From: BM003 sp963699835
Lineage (GTDB): Bacteria; Pseudomonadota; Gammaproteobacteria; Steroidobacterales; BM003
Assembly: GCA_963699835.1 (NCBI GenBank)
Contig: CAVOVJ010000003.1
Coordinates: 434,001-498,000 of the forward strand
DNA length: 64,000 bases
Direction of reading: 5' to 3'
In this document: in pieces, positions 17,650-25,069 of the stretch
Layout of the letters: each line of letters opens with the position of its first letter
Position numbering within the stretch: the stretch's first letter is position 1
The notes under the pieces: generated by a model
Database searches by the model: none
What the model was told of the DNA's origin: nothing
Seen by the model: the letters and a program-made list of their open reading frames with translations, nothing else
Position numbers and translations under genes: made by a program

Positions 17650-18168
17650 TACGTAACCGGTGGCTTGAGAATGCTGCCGCATTGGTCGCAGGTTCGCAGT
17701 GCCTGGTCCGCATAGAAGCGATCGAATACGGGCTTGAGTTCGGTTTCTATGTTGCTCAAATGAAAATACTCCTCGTGAAGCCTGGCATTGCAGTTTTCGC
17801 AAAACCACATGAAACCGTCTTGTCTCGTCTGCCTCACGTTTGCGTTCCACAACCAGCCCGACTGTATCGGCGAAACGCTGCGGTGAATGGGGGATGCCGG
17901 CCGGGAGCAGGAAAATCTCACCTTCGCGGATTGGTATGTCGACAGGCTGCCCGTCCTGCATTGTCTTGAGCAGCATGTCGCCCTCGACCTGGTAGAAAAA
18001 CTCTTCGCCAGGGTCGTAGTGATAGTCCTTGCGCGTGTTGGGCCCGCCCACCACCATGATGATGAAATCGGACTGTTCGAAAACCTGCTTATTGCAGACG
18101 GGTGGCTTCAGTGCCTCGCGGTTGGCGTCAATCCATCCCTGAAAACTGAAAGCCTTTAGCTCGCGCAT
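17649..18168 (-). CDS. haaO: 3-hydroxyanthranilate 3,4-dioxygenase (frameshifted in this sequence)
   Basis: Fe(II) cupin dioxygenase that opens 3-hydroxyanthranilate to ACMS. In the first frame are the substrate arginines and iron ligands: Arg46, His50, Glu56, His94 and Arg98 (RKDYHYDPGEEFFYQVEG and IPHSPQRF). After one extra base around 17832-17842 the reading continues with DGFMWFCENCNARLHEEYF and LRTCDQCGSI, the two CxxC pairs of the bacterial second iron site. The corrected length, 172 residues, is normal for the bacterial enzyme. AGGAG precedes ATG 18168. First gene of the haaO-ACMSD-cyclase unit. Confidence 0.9.
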
Positions 18169-18235
18169 TGCAGGACTCCTGTGACGGCGACGCGCCGGGC
18201 GGGCACGAACAGCCTGAGCCCTGATTGTAATAGCA

Positions 18236-18271
18236 GCCGCCCGCGAAAGCGTGATTGACTTCGCGGGCGGC
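18236..18271 (-). terminator. Strong hairpin between the 127-residue gene and haaO
   Basis: A perfect 12-bp stem, GCCGCCCGCGAA at 18236-18247 with TTCGCGGGCGGC at 18260-18271, around a 12-base loop. It lies 18 bases past the stop of the minus-strand gene ending at 18290 and upstream of haaO. No T-run follows, so it may act as an attenuator, a Rho-assisted terminator or an mRNA-stabilising element. A TACAAT on the minus strand at 18229-18224 just beyond it could be the haaO -10. Confidence 0.5.
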
Positions 18272-18289
18272 CGGATTGGCGGGAAATGC

Positions 18290-18673
18290 TCAGGCTGCGC
18301 GTGGCTGCCTTAGCCCGGTCTCCACAGCGAGTGCCTCGAACTGCTGCACCGGCACCGCGAGCATCTCGACCCCGTGCGCTATCGCGTGCCTGCGAACGCT
18401 CGCGGGGATGCTGTTTGCGACGACGCAGGGCGAGATCGGATGACCGATGCGCTTCTGTAACTCCACGGCGCAGCGCCGCGCTTCGTCGACTATCAGCGGC
18501 GATGCAATGCCACTGTTGATTTTCACCGCAAGTAACGGGCTCTCGCGGCGCTCGATCAGGAAGTCTATGAGTCCGGCCTCGAGTTCGATGAACTCGTCCT
18601 TGATGCGTTTGATATCGCCGAACAGCCAATCCGCGCAGTGGCTGAGCACTTCGGCCATCTGAAATCTGTTCAT
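18290..18673 (-). CDS. Conserved-looking hypothetical protein, 127 residues
   Basis: Not recognised. Starts at ATG 18673 with GGAG 8-9 bases upstream. The order helix, LIDFLIERRESPLLAVKINSG, DEARRCAVELQKRIGHPISPCVVAN and VEMLAVPVQQFEAL resembles the alpha-beta core of PD-(D/E)xK nuclease-like folds, with the Asp in IDFLI. The E-x-K position reads A-V-K, so a catalytic nuclease is doubtful. Soluble, no signal peptide. It is followed by a strong hairpin, so it is probably its own transcript, separate from haaO. Confidence 0.55.
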   Translation of the reverse strand: MNRFQMAEVLSHCADWLFGDIKRIKDEFIELEAGLIDFLIERRESPLLAVKINSGIASPLIVDEARRCAVELQKRIGHPISPCVVANSIPASVRRHAIAHGVEMLAVPVQQFEALAVETGLRQPRAA

Positions 18674-18793
18674 GGTCGTGTCTCCTCGCTCCATCCAGCC
18701 GCGATTGGCTGTTCCTGGTGGAGGAGATACTAGGGACGCACCGAGGCCGGATCATGTCCGAATGCGCCGCTGAGTTATCCCGATGCGTCGCCC

Positions 18794-19633
18794 TCAACGG
18801 GCGTTTGCGGCGCCGAGACCGGCACAATCGACACACCAGAGACCGCCGACGCCGTCCGCATCAATCCGCGCGGCAGTCAGATTTCGCCCCCACACGCAGC
18901 CGGTATCGAGCCCGAGAAGGCGCGGTTCCTGGAGTAGTCCCAGTGCGGACCAGTGGCCGAAAACGATCGGCGTGTCAGCGCTCGCACGGCCTTCTGCCCG
19001 AAACCATGGCACCAGTCGCGACGGTGCATCCGCGGGGGCGCAGGCCGGACCCAGGTCGAGACGCCCCTTGCGATCGCAAAAGCGCAGCCGCGTAAAGCAA
19101 TTGATGATGAAGCGAAGCCGGTCATATCCGCGCAACTTGTCGCTCCACCGGTTTGGCTTGTTGCCGTACATATGCTGCAAAAGGTCAGGATAGGCGGGTC
19201 CGGCAAGTTCCCGCTCGACCTCCCGGGCATAGCCGAGGGCGGCCTCCAGCGACCATTGCGGTGCCAGACCGGCGTGCACCATCAGGACCCCGACTGTCGG
19301 ATCGTAGTGGGCAAGCGGCAGTTGGCGCAGCCATTGCAGCAACTCATCGCAATCTGCGGAGGCAATTACCGGAGCGAGGGTAGGCTGGCTCTCCAGCGAT
19401 TTGACTCCGGCGGCGATTGCGAGCAAATGCAGGTCGTGATTGCCAAGCACGGTTGTCGCACTGTCGCCGAGACTGCGAACGACGCGCAATACTTCCAGCG
19501 ATTCAGGGCCGCGATTGACCAGATCGCCGGTTATCCACAATTGATCGGCGACCGGATCAAAGCGAATTTTATCCAGCAGTCGACACAGCGCTGTCGCACA
19601 ACCCTGGATATCGCCAACAGCGTAAATGCTCAC
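18794..19633 (-). CDS. apaH: Symmetrical bis(5'-nucleosyl)-tetraphosphatase ApaH
   Basis: Hydrolyses Ap4A to two ADP and decaps Np4-capped RNA. 279 residues of the calcineurin-like metallophosphatase fold, with the metal motifs in order: YAVGDIQGC (residues 4-12), WITGDLVNRGPESLEVLR, and VLGNHDLHLLA, then HAGLAP and FGHWSALG near the C-terminus. It is the last gene of the rsmA-usp-apaG-apaH series, 21 bases after apaG. Confidence 0.96.
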   Translation of the reverse strand: MSIYAVGDIQGCATALCRLLDKIRFDPVADQLWITGDLVNRGPESLEVLRVVRSLGDSATTVLGNHDLHLLAIAAGVKSLESQPTLAPVIASADCDELLQWLRQLPLAHYDPTVGVLMVHAGLAPQWSLEAALGYAREVERELAGPAYPDLLQHMYGNKPNRWSDKLRGYDRLRFIINCFTRLRFCDRKGRLDLGPACAPADAPSRLVPWFRAEGRASADTPIVFGHWSALGLLQEPRLLGLDTGCVWGRNLTAARIDADGVGGLWCVDCAGLGAANAR

Positions 19634-19654
19634 GATGGGGGAAAGCCGTGACCG

Positions 19655-20044
19655 TCAGTGCAGGGTGCCGGGCACCGCCAGCGTAAACGGAGATATCTGC
19701 GCTTCGAAGTGATGCCCGTCATCGGCGAGCATCTGGTAACTGCCCTCCATGCTGCCAACCGGCGTTTCGATAGCGGCCCCGCTGGTGTAGCGGAAAGACT
19801 CACCTGGTCGCAGATGCGGGTGCTCGCCGACCACGCCCTCGCCGCGGACCTCCTGCTTGCGGCCGTCGGCGTCGGTGATGATCCAGTGACGGGTGAGGAG
19901 TTTGGCCGGCACCTCGCCGCTGTTGGTGATCGTGATGGTGTAGGCAAATACGAAACGACGTGAATCGGGGTCGGATTGGTTGCGGATAAACTGCGTTTTG
20001 ACCGCGACGTCGACGTCGTATCCCAATTCCTTTCTATCGCTCAT
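19655..20044 (-). CDS. apaG: Co2+/Mg2+ efflux-associated protein ApaG
   Basis: Single-domain fibronectin-III-like protein of 129 residues, the normal length. It includes FVFAYTITITNSGEVPAKLLTRHWIITDADG, VRGEGVVGEHPHLRPGESFRYTSG and the C-terminal GSMEGSYQMLADDG. The molecular function of ApaG is not established; the name for ion efflux comes from Salmonella genetics. It is located between a universal stress protein gene and apaH; in E. coli it follows ksgA directly. Confidence 0.95.
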   Translation of the reverse strand: MSDRKELGYDVDVAVKTQFIRNQSDPDSRRFVFAYTITITNSGEVPAKLLTRHWIITDADGRKQEVRGEGVVGEHPHLRPGESFRYTSGAAIETPVGSMEGSYQMLADDGHHFEAQISPFTLAVPGTLH

Positions 20045-20063
20045 GCTTCTCCCTTACTTTCGC

Positions 20064-20498
20064 TCAGTCATCGAGTCTGACCGCCAGCACGTCGCATGGG
20101 GCGCCGCGCAGAACAGCGTCTTCAGTGCCGTGGCGCAGCACGGCAAGACCATGACGTTCATGGCTACCAACGACGACGAGGTCGATAGCGTCTTCATCGA
20201 CGACCCGCATGACCTCTCCCTTGATGCTGCCGACCTCCACGCGCTCGCGTGCTTCACCAAGATGGTGGCTTCGCGACAGCGCAGCGAGTCGTTCCCTGGC
20301 GTTGCGGACAAGGTCCTTTTCGATATCGATCGCCGGCATCAACGCTTCGCCCATGGGCTCGACCGGCACGTACTCGACGACATGCAGCAGTGCCAGTTCT
20401 GCGCCGAGCCGGTGCGCCACCTGGTTGGCCCGGCGGATCACGATATCGCTGTCCCCGGTGAGATCGACAACGGCCAGAATTCGCTTGTAGTCAGACAT
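20064..20498 (-). CDS. Universal stress protein, UspA family
   Basis: 144 residues: YKRILAVVDLTGDSDIVIRRANQVAHRLGAELALLHVVEYV at the N-terminus, and VVVGSHERHGLAVLRHGTEDAVLRGAPCDVLAV at the C-terminus. The ATP-binding G2xG9xG(S/T) signature is altered (GSHERHG...GTEDAVLRGAPCDV), so ATP binding may be weak or absent, more like the UspA subgroup. ATG 20498. It sits between rsmA and apaG, where most Gammaproteobacteria have no gene. Confidence 0.9.
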   Translation of the reverse strand: MSDYKRILAVVDLTGDSDIVIRRANQVAHRLGAELALLHVVEYVPVEPMGEALMPAIDIEKDLVRNARERLAALSRSHHLGEARERVEVGSIKGEVMRVVDEDAIDLVVVGSHERHGLAVLRHGTEDAVLRGAPCDVLAVRLDD

Positions 20499-20568
20499 TT
20501 GATGCCACCGCTCCATTGCACCAGCCCCAGTATACCGAGTCGCGCCGCTGTCTGGCCGCAAACCGTTT

Positions 20569-21357
20569 TCAGGCTCCGCCAGCCGGGGCCAGGTTCGCGA
20601 CCCGCACGAAATCGCCCGGCGCGAGCCGCTCGGGTCGGTCGCCGGGATCGATGTCCAGTTGCTCGAGTTGTTCCGGGGTGGCGAAGCCGGCGAGCGCATT
20701 GCGCAGGGTTTTGCGGCGGAACGAAAACGCCTGGCGCACCACATTGGCAAAACGGTCCGGGTCGGAGGGGGCGGGCGGCGCAACGGTATGCGGCGCGAGG
20801 CGCAGGAACGCGGAATCCACCCGTGGCGGTGGATTGAATGCTCCCGGGCCGATGTGAAAAAGCGGCTTGGCCTCGAAGTAGATCGCAAGCATGATCGTCA
20901 GGCGTCCGTAGCGTTTGCTTCCGGGTGCGGCCGCGATTCTCTCCACCACCTCTTTCTGAAGCATGAAGTGCATGTCCTGGATGCAGTGACGCTGTTCGAC
21001 GAGCCGGAACAGCAGCGGAGTGGAAACGTTATAGGGTAAGTTGCCGACAATCCTCAGCTTTTCCGGCGCCGCCGCAAGCGCGCAAAAATCGAACTCGAGA
21101 GCATCCGCCTGGTGGATGCGCAGTTCTCCCAGCCCGGCGCACCTGGTGGTCAGGCGTGGAATCAGATCACGGTCGAGTTCCACCGCATCGAGGCTGCCGG
21201 TCTGGCGCAGCAACCTTTGCGTGATCGCACCGAGGCCGGGGCCGATCTCGACGAGGCGCTCGCCCGCGGTGGCGCCAATCGTATCGACGATCCGCTGGAT
21301 GATCCCGGGATCGTGGAGAAAATGCTGGCCGAACCTTTTCCTGGGACGGTGGCTCAA
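20569..21357 (-). CDS. rsmA: 16S rRNA (A1518/A1519) dimethyltransferase RsmA/KsgA
   Basis: Dimethylates two adenosines in helix 45 of 16S rRNA late in 30S assembly. 262 residues with RPRKRFGQHFLHDPGIIQRIV, SAM motif LVEIGPGLGAIT, catalytic NLPY in IVGNLPYNVSTPLLFRL, and the C-terminal helical domain. The start is odd: in its frame a TAA lies 16 codons upstream of RPRK and the only start codon between is TTG 21357. A separate fragment beside pdxA (23950-24045) encodes what looks like the original N-terminus up to PRKRFGQ, so the 2.6 kb insert seems to have separated this gene from its native start and promoter. Confidence 0.93.
   Translation of the reverse strand: MSHRPRKRFGQHFLHDPGIIQRIVDTIGATAGERLVEIGPGLGAITQRLLRQTGSLDAVELDRDLIPRLTTRCAGLGELRIHQADALEFDFCALAAAPEKLRIVGNLPYNVSTPLLFRLVEQRHCIQDMHFMLQKEVVERIAAAPGSKRYGRLTIMLAIYFEAKPLFHIGPGAFNPPPRVDSAFLRLAPHTVAPPAPSDPDRFANVVRQAFSFRRKTLRNALAGFATPEQLEQLDIDPGDRPERLAPGDFVRVANLAPAGGA
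21325..21345. repeat. Left copy of imperfect 21-bp direct repeat flanking a 2.6 kb insert
   Basis: Within rsmA codons for PRKRFGQ. It matches 23950-23970 in the same orientation at 18 of 21 positions (differences at the 4th, 16th and 18th bases). The two copies bound the amidohydrolase-containing segment and lie in the same codons of rsmA and its detached 5' fragment. Confidence 0.65.
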
Positions 21358-21556
21358 GCGGTTGTCCTGGCGTTTCTGAAAGATTTCCGACGATTATGAA
21401 GTAGTGGGTGGAGAATGCCCACGGGGATCAGTCGGTCAGGTGAAAGTGGGAACTCCAGGCCTTTGCGCAAGCGTCCGTGACAACGGGCTTGAACCAAAGT
21501 TGCAGATAAACCCTCCAGGGAGGTTCTTAAGAAATCTGGAACGTCTGACTTGCGAG

Positions 21557-21572
21557 AGCTAAGCTTTTAGCT
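21557..21572. promoter_or_regulatory. Perfect 16-bp palindrome upstream of the amidohydrolase
   Basis: AGCTAAGC at 21557-21564 is followed by its exact complement GCTTTTAG... completing at 21572 as AGCTAA-GCTT-TTAGCT. It lies 69 bases before the amidohydrolase start in a 284-base region with no gene. It could be an operator or a short RNA hairpin; no regulator is linked. The rest of 21358-21641 shows only a small GTGGG/CCCAC hairpin near 21404-21422. Confidence 0.3.
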
Positions 21573-21641
21573 GGACAACATGTAAGCGGGTGCCGCGCAG
21601 GTCAGCCAAGCTATCCAACACGACAGAGGCGTGACGGGGCA

Positions 21642-23462
21642 ATGAACAATAAAAACATCGTACTGGCCATGTTGGCTGCAACCACCATGTTGTCGGGGCC
21701 GAATACTGTCGCAGCGGATGACTTCGCCGATACGATCTATTTCGGCGGTCCCATTGTCACGATGATTCGCGATGGAGACAGGGTCGAGGCCCTTGCTGTA
21801 CGCGATGGGATTATCGTCGCAAGCGGTGACAAAGCGAACGTCCTTTCCCTGCAGGGCGCGACCACCAGGATGCTTGACTTGAAGGGGCGCGCGCTTCTGC
21901 CGGGGTTCATCGACGCCCACTCCCACGTAGTGCAGTCAACCTTCAAGTTCGCCGTGGTGAATCTCGATCCTTACCCGATCGGAGATGTCCGGACTATCGC
22001 CGACATCCAGCGCAAGCTTCGTGAGCGAATAAAGAAGACGAACCCCGAGCCAGGCAAATGGGTTTTCGGCTGGGGGTACGACGATACCGGCGTGGCGGAG
22101 CGGCGGCATCCAACGCGTGATGACCTCGATGCGGTGTCGACGGACCACCCGATACTACTTATGCACATCTCCAGCCACCTGATGGCAGCAAACAGCAAGG
22201 CCCTTGAACTCGCGGGCATAACCGCTGATACGTCGGACCCAGACGGCGGCAAGATCCAGCGGATGCCCGGGAGCAACCAGCCGAACGGCGTGCTGGAAGA
22301 GACGGCGATGGCGTTTTTGCTCGCAAAGATCCCAGCGCCGTCGCCGGAGCGCGCTCTGGAAATGCTCTCTTTCGGCCTCGGCAAATACGCCGAGGCGGGT
22401 ATCACGACGGCACAGGAGGGCGGTGCCGTGCCGGGCATGCTCAGCTTGCTCGAGCGCGGCGCCGAGGCAGGAATACTGCCCATCGACATCGTCTCGTACC
22501 CGGTATTCGCGACGCTCGACGACACCACTTTCGAGCGGATCGCGAAGCATTGGAACGAGCCCGCTCGCTACCGTATGGGCGGCGTCAAGTTTGTCCTGGA
22601 CGGATCGATCCAGGGATATACGGCGTTTCTAAGTAAGCCTTATCACGTCCAGCCCGGCTCCGACGCGAAAGTCGAGGCCGACAGCTGCGGTTCCGACGCC
22701 GGTATGAAGATGGTTCTCGGTGGCGACTCAATCGAGAGCGCCTATGAAGCGCACGAGGGGTCAGAGGTTTCGGAAGACTACCGCGGATATCCGAACATGT
22801 CGTTGGAGGAGGTGGTCAAGTGGGTCCGCCTGACGGACGAGGCCGGCGTTCCCTTCCTCGCGCATACCAACGGCGACGCCGCGACGGATATGCTGATCGA
22901 GGCGTTGCGCACGGTTCGAGCGGAGCGTCCGCGGCCCGATCTACGCTCCGTCATCATTCACGCCCAGACCATGCGCGAGGATCAATTGAATGTCGCCGCC
23001 AACCAGGGGCTGGTGCCGTCATTCTTTCCCATTCACGTCCAGTTTTGGGGCGACCGACATCGCGACATCTTTCTCGGACCGCTGCGCGCCGCGCGCATCA
23101 ACCCGGCCCGCTCTGCGCTCGACCGCGGCATGAAGATCACACTGCATCACGATGCTCCGGTGGCCGGCATCAACATCCTGAACGTCATTTCCGCTGCGGT
23201 GAACCGGCGTACCACAAGCGGAGAATCGCTCGGCCCGGAGCAGGCTATCACCCCTTACGAAGCCTTGCGCGCGGTGACCAAGGACGCAGCCTGGCAGTAC
23301 TTTGAGGAGCATCGCAAAGGCTCGCTCGAGACTGGCAAGCTGGCGGACATGGTGATTCTTTCCGAAGACCCGCTGGAACTCGATCCGATGAAAATCGACA
23401 CGATCGAGGTTCTCCAGACCATCAAGGAAGGCAAAACCATATACCCTGCAAACCCCGATTGA
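21642..23462 (+). CDS. Secreted metal-dependent amidohydrolase, YtcJ/Amidohydrolase_3 family
   Basis: 606 residues. An N-terminal signal peptide (MNNKNIVLAMLAATTMLSGPNTVAA, cleavage near AA-DD) sends it to the periplasm. The amidohydrolase fold begins with ALAVRDGIIVASGD and the metal motif GFIDAHSHV (HxH). Further metal or active-site blocks are LAHTNGDAATDMLI, VIIHAQTMRED and ITLHHDAPVAG, and it closes with GKLADMVILSEDPLEL. The family includes hydrolases of cyclic amides and aryl-formyl compounds, but the substrate cannot be told. It runs opposite to rsmA and pdxA and is flanked by repeats, so it looks acquired. Confidence 0.88.
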   Translation: MNNKNIVLAMLAATTMLSGPNTVAADDFADTIYFGGPIVTMIRDGDRVEALAVRDGIIVASGDKANVLSLQGATTRMLDLKGRALLPGFIDAHSHVVQSTFKFAVVNLDPYPIGDVRTIADIQRKLRERIKKTNPEPGKWVFGWGYDDTGVAERRHPTRDDLDAVSTDHPILLMHISSHLMAANSKALELAGITADTSDPDGGKIQRMPGSNQPNGVLEETAMAFLLAKIPAPSPERALEMLSFGLGKYAEAGITTAQEGGAVPGMLSLLERGAEAGILPIDIVSYPVFATLDDTTFERIAKHWNEPARYRMGGVKFVLDGSIQGYTAFLSKPYHVQPGSDAKVEADSCGSDAGMKMVLGGDSIESAYEAHEGSEVSEDYRGYPNMSLEEVVKWVRLTDEAGVPFLAHTNGDAATDMLIEALRTVRAERPRPDLRSVIIHAQTMREDQLNVAANQGLVPSFFPIHVQFWGDRHRDIFLGPLRAARINPARSALDRGMKITLHHDAPVAGINILNVISAAVNRRTTSGESLGPEQAITPYEALRAVTKDAAWQYFEEHRKGSLETGKLADMVILSEDPLELDPMKIDTIEVLQTIKEGKTIYPANPD

Positions 23463-23578
23463 GCGGCGCATTGCGGTAACGGCGTGAACATCTCGCCCCC
23501 GGCCGCGCAAAATAGCGAAGGGTCATGTGTGACCGGCCTGCAATAGTTGCGGATGATCTGAATTTCACGGCCAACCAG

Positions 23579-23953
23579 ATGACGAAGGCCAAGCCGCGGG
23601 CCGCATTGCTGGCGGTGGCAGCAATTGTGCTGTCCGGTTGCTCAGACGACACCGCCAGGACGAAGAAAAGCACGACAGCGGCAACCCCGCTGTCCATGCT
23701 CGAAGGCACGGTCTGGCAGGTCGAGGCTATTGACAACAGCGGGCCCCGATTCAGCGCGGATGAGGCGTATCGGCCGCGAGCGCCCGTTCCCGGGTTTTTC
23801 GGCGCAGAGAGCCCTTGCGGTCCGTTACGGCGACTCTGTTGGGACCGCTGTTCGCTCAGGATCAGACTGTCACCGAGATCGCGGGCAGCCCTCATCCCAA
23901 TATCGATAACTCCACGTAATCCGCGGAGAAACCACTCCGGGCTTGGCTTCTGA
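23579..23953 (+). CDS. Putative small lipoprotein, probably frameshifted
   Basis: The ATG at 23579 opens a lipoprotein signal peptide, MTKAKPRAALLAVAAIVLSGC, with lipobox LSGC. The mature part begins SDDTARTKK and has LEGTVWQVEAIDN, faintly like the start of HslJ/META domains. In its own frame it becomes Cys/Arg-rich after about residue 80 and runs on to 23953. In the preceding frame (-1), however, the DNA reads SVTATLLGPLFAQDQ and ends IAGSPHPNIDNST with TAA at 23917-23919, a far more natural tail. I infer a lost base around 23780-23830. It has no clear ribosome binding site and lies inside the pdxA-rsmA insert. Confidence 0.45.
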   Translation: MTKAKPRAALLAVAAIVLSGCSDDTARTKKSTTAATPLSMLEGTVWQVEAIDNSGPRFSADEAYRPRAPVPGFFGAESPCGPLRRLCWDRCSLRIRLSPRSRAALIPISITPRNPRRNHSGLGF

Positions 23954-23970
23954 CCGAACCTTTTTCGGGG
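23950..23970. repeat. Right copy of imperfect 21-bp direct repeat
   Basis: Partner of 21325-21345, 18 of 21 identical, 2625 bases apart. On the minus strand it encodes PRKRFGQ in the detached rsmA 5' fragment. Confidence 0.65.
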
Positions 23971-24045
23971 CGGTGATGCAACGGTTTTCTGCTCGTTGCC
24001 ATCATTGACAACAGTGCTCAGGGAGTCGAAACGACTCTCCGCCAT
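23950..24045 (-). pseudogene. Detached 5' fragment of rsmA/ksgA beside pdxA
   Basis: Starting 19 bases after the pdxA stop, where rsmA begins in most relatives, the minus strand reads MAESRFDSLSTVVNDGNEQ... and then SPPRKRFGQ, the N-terminal hallmark of RsmA. After FGQ the resemblance fades: KPSPEWFLRG replaces HFLHDPG, though WFLRGLRGVIDIG may be a decayed match to HFLHDPGIIQRIVDTIG. The functional body of rsmA lies 2.6 kb away. A GTG at 24060 is an alternative start. Best read as the stranded native N-terminus of rsmA. Confidence 0.6.
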
Positions 24046-24064
24046 CGCCTGCGCAGCCACAGCA

Positions 24065-25057
24065 TCAGGACGTCGTTCCGCTACGTTTTACGATATCGGC
24101 CGCCAGACCCAGCGCGGCCACCAGGCTGCCGCAGTCAGCGCGTCCGCTACCGGCCAGGTCCAGTGCCGTGCCATGATCGACCGACGTTCGCACGATCGGC
24201 AGGCCAAGGGTGACGTTGACCGCGCGGCCGAAGCTGGCGTGTTTCAGCACTGGCAGACCCTGATCGTGATACATCGCGAGCACTGCATCGGCGCAAGCCA
24301 GCTGCGCCGGAGTGAATGCGGTGTCAGCCGGTATCGGTCCGACAACGTCAATGCCCTCGGCCCGAAGTTCGTCCAGCGCCGGTCCGATCGTCTCGATCTC
24401 CTCGCGACCAAGATGTCCGCCTTCGCCCGCGTGCGGGTTCAGGCCGCACACAAGGATCCGCGGCTGGCGGAGTCCGAACAGTTGCCGCAGGTCGCGTTCC
24501 AGTACGCCAATAACGGCCCGCAGCGAGTCCCGGGTGATCGCCGCGCTGACCCGTGAGAGCGCCAGGTGAGTCGTTGCCAGCGCCACGCGCATCGAGCCGC
24601 CGACGAGCAGCATCACCGGCCGATCGCTGCCGGTGGCAGCGGCGAGGTATTCGGTATGGCCGGTGAACGCAAAGCCGGCATCGTTGATCACGCCCTTGTG
24701 CAAAGGCGCCGTCACCATGGCGTCGAAGGTCCCGTCGAGACAGCCGGCGGCTGCCTGCTCGAGCAACGCGAGCACGTGGGCGGCATTGGCCGGATCGAGG
24801 TGGCCGGGGCGGCACGCTGCGGCCAGCGGATGATCCGCAACCACCAGGTGCCCGGGACGGTGCGGTGGAATCGCACCGCCGTTGAAAGCTGTAAGCGCAA
24901 CGTCAGCATCGAGACGCCGGGCGCGCTCGGCAAAAAGCTCGAGGTTTCCGGCCACCAGCAATCGCGCCGGGAGCGGGTTCGCGGCCAGCGCGATGCAAAG
25001 ATCGGGGCCGATGCCCGCGGGTTCGCCCGCCGTGACGATAATTCGAGGGAGCGCCAC
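24065..25057 (-). CDS. pdxA: 4-hydroxythreonine-4-phosphate dehydrogenase PdxA
   Basis: NAD-dependent step of DXP-dependent pyridoxal phosphate synthesis. 330 residues starting RIIVTAGEPAGIGPDLCI. Metal ligands and active site are in VTAPLHKGVINDAGFAFTGHTEYLA, LNPHAGEGGHLGREE and AMYHDQGLPVLKH. It begins 12 bases after surA on the same strand, the standard lptD-surA-pdxA order. The PLP produced serves KynU, CBS, the gamma-lyase, CysK and Dat encoded nearby, though no regulatory link is implied. Confidence 0.96.
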   Translation of the reverse strand: MALPRIIVTAGEPAGIGPDLCIALAANPLPARLLVAGNLELFAERARRLDADVALTAFNGGAIPPHRPGHLVVADHPLAAACRPGHLDPANAAHVLALLEQAAAGCLDGTFDAMVTAPLHKGVINDAGFAFTGHTEYLAAATGSDRPVMLLVGGSMRVALATTHLALSRVSAAITRDSLRAVIGVLERDLRQLFGLRQPRILVCGLNPHAGEGGHLGREEIETIGPALDELRAEGIDVVGPIPADTAFTPAQLACADAVLAMYHDQGLPVLKHASFGRAVNVTLGLPIVRTSVDHGTALDLAGSGRADCGSLVAALGLAADIVKRSGTTS

Positions 25058-25069
25058 GTCTATGCAGCG

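Noticed and set aside
21358..21641. Riboswitch or group II intron piece upstream of the amidohydrolase
   Set aside because: The GTGGG/CCCAC hairpin and the palindrome do not match any riboswitch core I know, and there is no domain V-like sequence.
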